In this document: positions 1 to 7,112 of the stretch, piece by piece
Layout: every line of letters begins with the position of its first letter
Numbering within the stretch: the stretch's first letter is position 1
Source of the DNA: JBCDBH01 sp039184055
GTDB lineage: Bacteria > Acidobacteriota > Thermoanaerobaculia > Multivoradales > J023
Length of the DNA: 11,665 nucleotides
Direction: 5' to 3'
Assembly: GCA_039184055.1 (NCBI GenBank)
Contig: JBCDBH010000180.1
Coordinates: 1 to 11,665 of the forward strand
The notes under the pieces: model-generated
Told to the model about the DNA's origin: nothing
The model's database searches: none
Seen by the model: only the letters and a program-made list of their open reading frames with translations
Made by a program: the position numbers and the translations under genes

Positions 1-972
1 GACGTCACCGAAGTCGTCGGCTTCGCCCTCGGTGGTGTGCGTCTGCCGCGGTTCAATGCTGGAGATCGCGAAGTCGACACCTGGTTGGCGCTGCGTCTCG
101 AAGACCGCTCCAACATCGCCGACCTCTCCGCCATCCGGATCGGTGGCGAAGAAGACCGTGGGATTTTGCTCGGCGACGTCGCGAACTTCAAAGTCGTCGA
201 ACGCGCTCAAGCCATCGATCGTGAAAACCGCAAAGTCCGCGTCGCTGTGCGTGGCACTTTCGAAGGCGAAGACTGGGACGCCGCGCGAGCAGAAATCGAA
301 GGGCTCGTGGAAACCCTCGCCCTGCCGGCGGGCTACAGCTGGTCGTGGAACGACCGCATCATCGAGCAAGACACCCAGGGGCAGCAAATGGGCATCAACA
401 TGCTGCTCGCCATCCTGCTCGTTTACCTGGTCATGGCCAGCCTCTTCGAAAGCCTGGCTCAGCCCTTCGCCATCCTCTTCTCCATCCCCTTCGCCCTACC
501 CGGCGTCGCGTGGATGCTCGGCCTCACCGGTACGCCCTTCAACCTCATGAGCCAAATAGGCATATTGATTTTGATGGGCATCGTGGTCAACAACGGCATC
601 GTCCTGCTCGACCACATGAACCAGCTGCGACAAAACGGCCTCGACAAACACGCGGCCGTCATCCAAGCCGGTCGCGACCGGATGCGCGCCATCCTCATGA
701 CCGCCTCCACCACCATCATCGGCCTGCTCCCACTCGCCTTGGGTGGCTCCAAAGCCGGCGGTCTCTTCTACTACCCCTTGGCGCTCACCGTCATGGGTGG
801 CCTGATCAGCTCCGCCTTCCTCACCCTGCTCGTCCTGCCCTACCTGGCACTACGAGTCGAAGCCATCTCATCGTGGATGCGGAACGTGTGGCTACGGTCG
901 GGGCGGAAGCCGAAGACGTTGGCCAAGGCAGTGGCAGCGACGGCGGTTGTGAGTGAGACGTCGTCGAACTGA
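1..972 (+). CDS. RND efflux transporter permease, C-terminal part (partial at window edge)
   Basis: The reading frame is open from the first base and ends at TGA 970-972, giving 323 residues of a protein that starts outside the window. The GTG at 37 is only an internal codon. The first ~125 residues look like periplasmic porter/docking-domain sequence. They are followed by five hydrophobic segments (roughly 133-150, 155-175, 183-203, 229-247 and 254-275), matching TM8-TM12 of AcrB-type permeases. Family hallmarks are GIVVNNGIVLLDHMNQLR and the following RMRAILMTASTTIIGLLPLA. RND permeases are inner-membrane proton antiporters that work as trimers with a periplasmic adaptor and an outer-membrane channel. 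The catalytic Asp pair of TM4 lies outside the window, so a drug pump (HAE1/HAE2-like) cannot be separated from another RND subtype. The last ~35 residues are a basic cytoplasmic tail. A strong terminator follows 21 bp downstream, so this is the last gene of its operon. Confidence 0.93.
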   Translation, partial: DVTEVVGFALGGVRLPRFNAGDREVDTWLALRLEDRSNIADLSAIRIGGEEDRGILLGDVANFKVVERAQAIDRENRKVRVAVRGTFEGEDWDAARAEIEGLVETLALPAGYSWSWNDRIIEQDTQGQQMGINMLLAILLVYLVMASLFESLAQPFAILFSIPFALPGVAWMLGLTGTPFNLMSQIGILILMGIVVNNGIVLLDHMNQLRQNGLDKHAAVIQAGRDRMRAILMTASTTIIGLLPLALGGSKAGGLFYYPLALTVMGGLISSAFLTLLVLPYLALRVEAISSWMRNVWLRSGRKPKTLAKAVAATAVVSETSSN

Positions 973-993
973 TCGACTCCGCTCGTGCTCGAG

Positions 994-1025
994 AAAGGCC
1001 GCTGGGAAACCAGCGGCCTTTCTTT
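994..1025 (+). terminator. Intrinsic terminator of the RND gene
   Basis: A perfect 12-bp stem, AAAGGCCGCTGG (994-1005) paired with CCAGCGGCCTTT (1010-1021), encloses a GAAA loop of the GNRA type and runs into a T-rich stretch (TTTCTTTAT). It sits 21 bp after the RND stop codon. The stem's A-run/T-run ends mean it could also act weakly on minus-strand transcripts from the converging operon, whose last stop codon is at 1050. Confidence 0.9.
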
Positions 1026-1049
1026 ATGTCCGAGAGTGTCGGCTCGGGA

Positions 1050-1912
1050 TCAAGCTCGAGAGCCAAAAATGACGCTCGCGTCCAAACCGTCGACTGAGCC
1101 AAGCCAACCATCGCGGTCGATGGCTCGCACGGATACCGGCTCGATGCGCGTGGACACGGAACGTCACTCCTCGAACATTCATCCTCTCCGCTTCGTCCAG
1201 ATCTTCGGGGACAAAGACGTAAGCCAGGATCAAGCTGTCCTCAGCGCCAGCAAGAGCTTCGATCGCGATTCCCAGCGGATGGTCTCGTTCAAGGAGTTCC
1301 TGAATACGTCGCCGGTTGTCTTCTCGGTCGCTCGGTAGGAGCATCAGCTCCCCACCCCTTCCAACTGACACATCTTCCCGGAACACCCACACGAGCTCAC
1401 CCGCGTGACCTTGCTCGTGAAGGAAACTTAGGAAAGACGCTTCAGTTTCATCGAAGAAAGAATGAGCAGAGCTGTAGGGAAGACTAGTCGCGGCCAAAGC
1501 CTCGTCACCCAATCGATTTGTCAGCTCGAGAAGCTGATTTCGGATTGGAAACGGAGCTTTTCGCAACAAACCTTGTTTGCCAATAGGTGGCCGCGTCATC
1601 TTCAAACAGTCGAAGATCACGACGGCCATCACCGTCGGTGTCAATCGCCAGCTCGATGACGGTCCCACCATCACTCTTCAAATAGATCTCGAAATACCCG
1701 TCGTAGTCACGGTCTTCCCAGATCTCGTCGTACCTGGCGCCTACCCGTGCGCGTGCATCGATCCGGCCGTCACGATTGGAGTCGAGATCGATCCACGGTG
1801 CGTCGGTACCCATCGCGTACTCGACCATCATGCCGAGAGCCTGATTATCGATCGTCTGACGATCGATAATCAGAAACGACAAGGCGATCAGAGCGAGGCC
1901 GATACGTAGCAT
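1050..1912 (-). pseudogene. Secreted-like protein with three DxDxDG acidic loops, interrupted by two +1 frameshifts
   Basis: The ATG at 1912 follows the VWFA gene stop by 18 bp, with AGGA about 8 nt upstream. The first frame begins with a short hydrophobic signal-like stretch (residues 1-15). It then has three acidic loops like EF-hand or thrombospondin type-3 calcium sites: DLDSNRDGRID (42-52), DRDYDGYFE (67-75) and DTDGDGRRD (91-99). After about residue 118 this frame turns unlike protein and stops at 1505, while a second frame carries good protein (ELVWVFREDVSV, LILAYVFVPEDLDEAERMNV). Below about 1163 that frame becomes Arg/His/Trp-rich, and the third frame gives VRAIDRDGWLGSVDGLDASV and stops at 1050. 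Both shifts skip one base. The first fits an extra A in the A4 run (T4 at 1558-1561 on the plus strand), and the second lies between 1164 and about 1100. Removing two bases leaves 861 nt, about 286 residues. It could be a decaying gene, two sequencing errors or, less likely, recoding. No family is recognised. Confidence 0.6.
1841..1873. repeat. Perfect 33-bp palindrome (16-bp arms, 1-nt centre)
   Basis: CTGATTATCGATCGTC (1841-1856) is the exact reverse complement of GACGATCGATAATCAG (1858-1873), with T1857 at the centre. All 16 pairs were checked base by base, and the symmetry ends at C1840/A1874. It lies inside the coding sequence of the frameshifted DxDxDG protein, at nt +40 to +72 from its ATG, and encodes the repeated-looking LIIDRQTIDNQ. 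In RNA it could form a very stable hairpin close to the translation start. No T-tract follows, so it is not a standard terminator. Confidence 0.95.
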
Positions 1913-1930
1913 GATGCAATCCTGTCACGA

Positions 1931-3919
1931 CTACTCTGCCACCTCGACCCACAGGCTCGCGTGTTGGGCTGCACCGCCCGTTTCCGTGGTCGAAACGTCG
2001 AGACGATAGAAACCCGCGTCGAGATCGTCGGTCTCGAGCACGGCATCGATCGTCTGTTTACCGTCTTGAACCGTCCACGTACCCACCACGTCGACCTCGG
2101 CACGATCACCCATCGATGTACCGGTGTGATCGAAAAGATCGGCAACGACGTCCACGCCGTTGTCTAGATGAAAGCCTTGGATGACAAACGAAGTCTTGCC
2201 ATCACCCGCGACACGAGGCCGCACCGCGGGAATGAAGGGCTGCTCGCCGTTCAGGAAAGGATACGGCGCGTTGGCACGCTGACGCTCTTCCCCTTCACGA
2301 GCCAAGAGCCAAATCCCTGGTTGTTCAGGAAAGAAAGGCGGTAAGAGCGTCGTCTCGCCTTGCTCGAATGCTGGAACCTCGAGCATCACCTGTCGGGTTG
2401 CGTGGTGCCCCGTCGCACTATTGCGTACCAATACCTGAACTCGGTAGCTGCCAGGATCGAGATCGAGGTGACCCCAGAATTTCAGACCACGCTCTTCGAG
2501 CGCTTTGCCATGCTGCTTCAGATCGAGACCGAGGGTTTGCGGTAGGAAATCGTGAATGCCACCGTCTTGATCACGAGCGTAGAGGAAGATCTCGAGCGGC
2601 AGATCTTCCTGATCGCCGATCAATGAATCGCCGCTCACCTCGACCAGAACCGGAACATACGCTTCCTCACCAGAAATCGGGAACGGCGCCGCGAGCACTG
2701 AAGCGTCGATCTGACCGCTCGCCTCGTTCGCCAACAACAAACTGGCGCTGCTCACCTGACGCTGGAGCGCACTCTTTTGAGCGTGAGGAGTCGGCGCATA
2801 GTAGCCAGCACGGTGGGCGATACGCGCACCACGTGGCGCGTCGACCAGGTCGATCTCAAGCTCGCGGTACATGCCGTCGAGCTTCAGGTCCTTCGGCTGA
2901 TACGACACGACATAGCGAACGCTCGACCGGCCCAAGATGTCGGGTAGCGCTGCGGAAAACGTATCCACACTCTCGTAGAGCGAGCCACCCGAATCACGCG
3001 CCAGAGCCGTCAGTCCATCATTGGCGCGAAACCCTCGGCTCTGCTCACCGATATCGATCAGCTGCATCGTCATCCCGGCGCGCCGAACCGACTCGATCAT
3101 CTCGTCGAACGCCTTCTCTAGCCGGTCATCCTCGAACGACTCCGTTCCCATCTCCCCGACCATCCACAGCTCACCCGCTTCCGCGGCACGCTCGCCACTG
3201 CGTCCACCACCCGTGCGGGTAAGCAACGCGCCATCGAATCCTTCGCTGAAAAAGAACACCTCCTTCGACCCTTCAATCGGAGCCAAAGCACGTGCGAAGT
3301 CAGCAAAGCTCCGGGTCATCGCGATCACCCGCGTACGCGCATCGACCTCGCTATCAGCGATCGCCGAAAGCCAGTCGACAACCTCTCCATCAGCGTTCTC
3401 CACCGAGCCCAGCTCACCGAGCACCAAACCGAGAGGATCATCCGCTGTTTCGATCAGCGCCGGTGCACCCAGCGACGCCAACGCCACCTCAACCTGCGAT
3501 CGATCCGACGTGAAATTGAGGACCATCCGGGCGCCACGCGTCGGAATAAAAAGCGCCACCCCAATCAAATCGCTCGCATGCAACGCATCCAACGTCCGCG
3601 CCACCTGCCCACGAGCCTTGGCAAGACTCTCTGGAGTCGAAAAACCAAGATCGAAAACAAATAAGACATGTCGCTGCGCGGCTGATGGGACCTGAGCCTC
3701 TGGGTCCAGAAGGTCGACCATCTCGACCCCAAAGATCGCCTGCTCATCGCCATCACTCTCGAGCGCAAAATTCGCCTTCGTCAACCCACGCAACGCCTCA
3801 CCGTCGTGAGTCACAACAACCGGAATCTCCACCAACACAACATCCGTCGTATCCGCAAACTGCGCCGTCACACTCGGCACGAGTAAAATACCCACCAACA
3901 CAGGCAACATCCACTTCAT
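1931..3919 (-). CDS. Secreted VWFA-related protein (TIGR03436-like)
   Basis: The protein has 662 residues. The start is ATG 3919, because AAAGGAGG lies 6 nt upstream and a signal peptide follows directly (MKWMLPVLVGILLVPSVTAQ, cleavage likely after VTA or TAQ). Upstream in-frame codons to 4177 are arginine-rich and overlap the preceding gene. The mature protein opens with TTDVVLVEIPVVVTHDGEALRGL, as in the VWFA-related family first defined in Acidobacteria. The A-domain spans roughly 83-345: VLFVFDLGFST (85-95) is a MIDAS-like loop reading DxGxS instead of DxSxS, GSKEVFFFSEGF (217-228) is the usual strand before helix 4, and RYVVSYQP with the later AHRAGYYAP (335-376) closes the family domain. 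Residues ~400-662 look like beta-sandwich domains of unknown role. Such proteins are exported and probably bind a ligand or partner; their function is not established. It is probably the middle gene of an operon (61 bp after the DUF6544 gene, 18 bp before the DxDxDG gene). Confidence 0.88.
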   Translation of the reverse strand: MKWMLPVLVGILLVPSVTAQFADTTDVVLVEIPVVVTHDGEALRGLTKANFALESDGDEQAIFGVEMVDLLDPEAQVPSAAQRHVLFVFDLGFSTPESLAKARGQVARTLDALHASDLIGVALFIPTRGARMVLNFTSDRSQVEVALASLGAPALIETADDPLGLVLGELGSVENADGEVVDWLSAIADSEVDARTRVIAMTRSFADFARALAPIEGSKEVFFFSEGFDGALLTRTGGGRSGERAAEAGELWMVGEMGTESFEDDRLEKAFDEMIESVRRAGMTMQLIDIGEQSRGFRANDGLTALARDSGGSLYESVDTFSAALPDILGRSSVRYVVSYQPKDLKLDGMYRELEIDLVDAPRGARIAHRAGYYAPTPHAQKSALQRQVSSASLLLANEASGQIDASVLAAPFPISGEEAYVPVLVEVSGDSLIGDQEDLPLEIFLYARDQDGGIHDFLPQTLGLDLKQHGKALEERGLKFWGHLDLDPGSYRVQVLVRNSATGHHATRQVMLEVPAFEQGETTLLPPFFPEQPGIWLLAREGEERQRANAPYPFLNGEQPFIPAVRPRVAGDGKTSFVIQGFHLDNGVDVVADLFDHTGTSMGDRAEVDVVGTWTVQDGKQTIDAVLETDDLDAGFYRLDVSTTETGGAAQHASLWVEVAE

Positions 3920-3925
3920 GTTTTG

Positions 3926-3933
3926 CCTCCTTT
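3926..3933 (-). promoter_or_regulatory. Strong Shine-Dalgarno site of the VWFA-related gene
   Basis: Read on the minus strand this is AAAGGAGG, followed by the 6-nt spacer CAAAAC and ATG. It fixes the start at 3919 rather than the longer open frame, which reaches back to 4177. Confidence 0.85.
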
Positions 3934-3980
3934 GGTCCGATGTACGGATCGAAAGAAGCTCTGGATGTCGTCCATGCTCG

Positions 3981-4763
3981 CTAGCCGTCGAGCATCTCAC
4001 CTCGGAAGTACGCAAACCGCCCTTCCGGCAACACCCAGCTGACCTCCGCTTTCGCCGGCACACGCCGCCCACCGATCGAACGATACTCCCAGAAGCGTCC
4101 CTCCCACGGCCGCTCGACCGAAACCTTTCCTTCCTGCCGTGGCCGGTCGTCCGCTTCGATCGCAACGACATCACCATCCTCGAAGATCAACCGCACCGTC
4201 GCTGGCCCACCCGAGGTGTCCATGGATACCTCGACTCGTCTGTCATCCAGCTCGCGCCAGCGCAAGCTTCCATTGCGCACCATCGCCTCCGGCACCCACG
4301 GCAACTCCGCCAGATAACGCATCGCCTCGCCACGATCGAGCTCGGGCCCCGTCACGCACCCCAGCGGCAACGTTCCCAATAGCCGAACCTCGAATCGACC
4401 CGCGTCGTCGACCAATGCATCCACCACCCGTACCAACGCCAACGGTCCAAAGCGCCACTCCGCGAACCAGACAAACGAAGCCGTCTCGACCCCGAACACC
4501 TGCACGGCCGTAATCTCCTGCCATGAGCCCTCGGGATCGAACAACATCCGCGCGGCCTGCCGGTAACGGACCGTCCGCGCCGTCGACCCTTCCACTCCAG
4601 CCCTACGGACAAACTCACGAACCACCTCGGGAATCTCACCCGTCATCGGGACCGTCGAGCCCTCTCCTACCCGAGCCATCAACCGCGCCACCCTGCCCTT
4701 GAACCACGCAGCCGTCAGAAAATGACCAGCGATGAGAACGACACCCAATACAAAACGCCACAT
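3981..4763 (-). CDS. DUF6544-like membrane-anchored protein
   Basis: The protein has 260 residues from ATG 4763, which has GGAG 7 nt upstream. A GTG at 4802 would add 13 residues (MWWDSIISAWRLF) but lacks an obvious ribosome site. One hydrophobic segment near the N-terminus (about residues 3-20) is followed by a basic stretch, suggesting a membrane anchor. The body has features I associate with the DUF6544 family. These are RQAARMLFDPEGSWQEI, a tryptophan-rich FVWFAEWRFGPL, a GEAMRYLAELPWVPEAM core, LRWRELDDRRVEVSM, and a C-terminal PWEGRFWEYRSIGGRRVPAKAEVSW with the final YFRGEM. The biochemical role of the family is unknown, and the fold may be a lipid-binding beta barrel (inference). It is the first gene of a probable operon with the VWFA-related gene 61 bp downstream, and may act with it at the envelope. 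The family call rests on recalled motif pattern only. Confidence 0.75.
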   Translation of the reverse strand: MWRFVLGVVLIAGHFLTAAWFKGRVARLMARVGEGSTVPMTGEIPEVVREFVRRAGVEGSTARTVRYRQAARMLFDPEGSWQEITAVQVFGVETASFVWFAEWRFGPLALVRVVDALVDDAGRFEVRLLGTLPLGCVTGPELDRGEAMRYLAELPWVPEAMVRNGSLRWRELDDRRVEVSMDTSGGPATVRLIFEDGDVVAIEADDRPRQEGKVSVERPWEGRFWEYRSIGGRRVPAKAEVSWVLPEGRFAYFRGEMLDG

Positions 4764-4770
4764 GAACAAT

Positions 4771-4774
4771 CTCC
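4771..4774 (-). promoter_or_regulatory. Ribosome binding site supporting the 4763 start
   Basis: GGAG on the minus strand lies 7 nt before ATG 4763. The alternative GTG at 4802 has no comparable purine box in the 15 bases upstream. Confidence 0.5.
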
Positions 4775-5137
4775 ACGCCGAGATGATCGAATCCCACCAC
4801 ACATCACCAACTGACTATATGCAGCCTCCGTCCCCAAGGCCACGACCCACCCTCTTATGCGTCAGTAAGGCGAGCTCGTGGTGTCTCCTGGAAGCCTCCA
4901 CCGTGGGCGGCTCCCGTATGAAGCAAGGACACATCACCGTCGACCTAGACTTCGACTCGAAAGGCGAGGTCGCCACATCCAATCAGACTGGTCTGTAGCC
5001 CCAGAGATCTCACAGAAACGATAACGCTTTCGCGGCACGAATTTCCGAAGTCAATCCGCGCAGCGGACCGCCTTGCGGTGGAGGCTGAAGCAGACACCAC
5101 GAATCGCCCGGCCCCCAACACAGACACACCGTTTACC

Positions 5138-5184
5138 TCTTACCTTCTTCGATGTCTAACTCTTACCCTCTTCGATGCCTCAGC
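5138..5184. repeat. Two-copy imperfect 23-bp tandem repeat beyond the ligase stop
   Basis: TCTTACCTTCTTCGATGTC (from 5138) recurs immediately as TCTTACCCTCTTCGATGCC (from 5161), offset by 23 bp with two mismatches in these 19 positions. A degraded third version, TTCGAGATCTAAC (5185-5197), runs into the ligase stop codon. The repeat is pyrimidine-rich on the plus strand. Function unknown. Confidence 0.75.
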
Positions 5185-5192
5185 TTCGAGAT

Positions 5193-7103
5193 CTAACCCA
5201 TCTGCTGCCGCAAATATAGACTCTCAATATCCTTCAACCCAGAAGCCTCATGAGCCTGCTTATCCGCCCGAATCGCAATCAACTTCGGATCCCGCAAATG
5301 CAACTTACCCGACACCGGATCGCGCACAACGCCGCTCACCCGCACCATCACCACAATCGAAGGCGTCAGATCAAAACCCGGCCGAATCCCCGACACACCA
5401 GCCCGCTCAATCCGCCGCCCCGTGAGCAGGCCATCCGACATGATCATCCGCTGAATCTCAGCGTCCTTCACCTGATCGACTCCCGCGACATCACCCACAT
5501 CCTCAAAACCCATCTCCGGGCTCCGAGCGCCAATGATGTACGAGCCGAACATGCCCGTCTTCTCCTTGCTCGTCACCGCGAGGATCGCCCCGAGCAACAC
5601 CAAATCCAACGTCTCCGCCGGCTTCCGCTTCAACCACGAAGAATCTCGACTGGCCAACCGATACGGCGACTCGATGTCCTTCGCAATGACCCCCTCATAT
5701 CCCTGATTGCGGAAATGCTCATACAGCCGCTTGACGTCTTCCGAGCTCGAAGCCATCTGCCCTTCCGAAAAAGAAACCGGTATCGGCATCGGCAGATTGA
5801 CCACCGGACCAAGCAGATATTGCAGCCTCTGCCGACGCTCGCGTAGCGTCTGACCGGTGAGGTCGTGTCCGTCCAGGTAAAGAAGGTCGAAAGCAGCGTA
5901 TTTGAGCTGGACCGGGCGTGGCGCTTCACCGGAAAGCGCGCCGAAGACTTCGTAGACGCTGGCCGGACGCGGGCCGCGCACGTCCATCACGGTGCCATGC
6001 AGCTCACCGTCGACGATCGTTGATTGCGCGGGCAGCATCCTGGCGGTTTGCGCCAGGGAGGGCACCATTTCGAGGTAGTCACGACGGTTGCGACTGTACG
6101 CGCCACAAAGCACGGAGCCGAGCGGGTCGGTGGCTTTGTGGAGCATGAGACGAATGCCGTCGTATTTCCTTTCCACCCACACCGGAAAGCGCTTGATCTG
6201 CTCCGTGGTGCCGCCGCTGGCGAGGGCGGGTCGTACGGGGACGAGAGGCTGGAGCTGAACCGAGCGTAGGCCTTCGATCCCGCTCTCTTCCAACAGCCGA
6301 ACCACTTCGAACGGATCGGAAAGCGCGTTGGCGTGGGAGATCTGTTCGGCTTCGACGTTGTAATGCTCCCCGAGCAGACGGGCGAGAAGCTCGCTTTCGT
6401 AACGCAACCCGGCCTTTTGCATGATCAACTTGGCCAGGAAGTAGGCTTCGAGCTTGCCGCAGCGCTCGAAGACGGAGCGCAGCAGTTGATATTGAAAGGT
6501 GCGTTTTTGACTCGGTAGACGCTCGAGCAACAAAAGCACTTCGGACGCGGTGAGCGCCGGTTCGCCACGTAGGTTGGTACGCGCGTCGGCGAAGAGAATG
6601 GCGACGTCGCCGACCAGGGTGAGTCGATCGAGCAGCTCGCGACGGGTCACCAAGGCTTCGCTTTGCAAGAGCCTGAGCAGACTCTCGCGCTTCATGGTCG
6701 ACGGTCTGCCCCCAAAAGGATCGCCGAGCAAGCACGAGAGCTTCTGCCGCATGCTCAGCCCGAGATCGCGCTCGAGGAAATGACGCAGCATCGCCTCGCG
6801 GGCTTCGGTGGCGGGTGGGGGTTCGATCACCAAACCAAAGATCTGTGCGGCTTTTTCGGGCGCCATGGCGCTGAGCGGCAAGAGCAGCCCGCGACACAGG
6901 CTGTAGAACGGAATCGACGACAAGGTCTCGTAGACGTCGTCGTCTTCCAGCTCTTTCACCAAGAAATCGAGATGAAGCGGCAGCCCGAGACGCGCGACGG
7001 TGTCGGGATCGATCCGTGTCCGCCCGAGCCCGCGGAGCAGGATCGACAGATCGCCCGCCTCCTCGGCGGCGTCACGAACGTCGTGGGTATCGACGAAGTG
7101 CAT
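5193..7103 (-). CDS. ATP-dependent DNA ligase, archaeal/eukaryotic type I-like
   Basis: The protein has 636 residues and seals nicks in duplex DNA through an enzyme-AMP intermediate. Residues 1-~275 are a helical region in the position of the DNA-binding domain of archaeal ligases and eukaryotic LIG1. The nucleotidyltransferase core follows: motif I KYDG with catalytic Lys313, motif III DGE (365-367), motif IIIa YAAFDLLYLDG (402-412), motif IV EGVIAK (470-475) and motif V WLKRK (490-494). The OB-fold domain ends with a motif VI-like RDPKLIAIRADK (604-615) and a helix DIESLYLRQQ, as in archaeal ligases. The length slightly exceeds the usual ~560-600 residues of archaeal enzymes. There are no NAD+-ligase domains and no fused polymerase or nuclease (LigD). 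The start is ATG 7103, 9 bp after the RadA-like ATPase stop, so the two are probably co-transcribed and perhaps translationally coupled. A repair or recombination role beside the cell's presumed NAD+-dependent LigA is inferred. Confidence 0.95.
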   Translation of the reverse strand: MHFVDTHDVRDAAEEAGDLSILLRGLGRTRIDPDTVARLGLPLHLDFLVKELEDDDVYETLSSIPFYSLCRGLLLPLSAMAPEKAAQIFGLVIEPPPATEAREAMLRHFLERDLGLSMRQKLSCLLGDPFGGRPSTMKRESLLRLLQSEALVTRRELLDRLTLVGDVAILFADARTNLRGEPALTASEVLLLLERLPSQKRTFQYQLLRSVFERCGKLEAYFLAKLIMQKAGLRYESELLARLLGEHYNVEAEQISHANALSDPFEVVRLLEESGIEGLRSVQLQPLVPVRPALASGGTTEQIKRFPVWVERKYDGIRLMLHKATDPLGSVLCGAYSRNRRDYLEMVPSLAQTARMLPAQSTIVDGELHGTVMDVRGPRPASVYEVFGALSGEAPRPVQLKYAAFDLLYLDGHDLTGQTLRERRQRLQYLLGPVVNLPMPIPVSFSEGQMASSSEDVKRLYEHFRNQGYEGVIAKDIESPYRLASRDSSWLKRKPAETLDLVLLGAILAVTSKEKTGMFGSYIIGARSPEMGFEDVGDVAGVDQVKDAEIQRMIMSDGLLTGRRIERAGVSGIRPGFDLTPSIVVMVRVSGVVRDPVSGKLHLRDPKLIAIRADKQAHEASGLKDIESLYLRQQMG

Positions 7104-7112
7104 CGCCCGACG

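Larger units (their letters stand above)
4764..5192. other. Gene-free stretch between the ligase gene and the DUF6544 operon
   Basis: About 430 bp separate the ligase stop from the DUF6544 start. The short open frames here are rich in Pro, Thr, Ser and Arg or lack ribosome sites, and none resembles a known protein. A promoter for the downstream minus-strand operon is expected here; a TATAGT-like -10 lies at about 4814-4819 (minus strand), but no convincing -35 sits at the right distance. A small inverted repeat, CAGAC-TG-GTCTG (4984-4995), and a stem ACCGC-CTT-GCGGT near 5068-5080 are visible, neither with a T-tract. No clear terminator for the ligase operon was found. Confidence 0.6.

Noticed and set aside
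821..1111. Minus-strand frame of 96 codons across the RND 3' end
   Set aside because: It overlaps the RND coding sequence and the strong terminator and has no protein-like features of its own.
2368..3222. Plus-strand open frame of 284 codons within the VWFA-related gene
   Set aside because: It is Arg/Ser/His/Pro-rich, as expected of a shadow frame, and antisense to a gene with a signal peptide, ribosome site and family motifs.
3920..4177. N-terminal extension of the VWFA-related frame to 4177
   Set aside because: The extension is Arg/Ser-rich, overlaps the end of the DUF6544-like gene, and the strong AAAGGAGG site and signal peptide mark 3919 as the start.
4918..4998. Possible 26-residue peptide starting MKQGHITVDLDFD in the gene-free stretch
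   Set aside because: The codons look mildly protein-like, but there is no ribosome binding site, no recognisable family and no conservation evidence.
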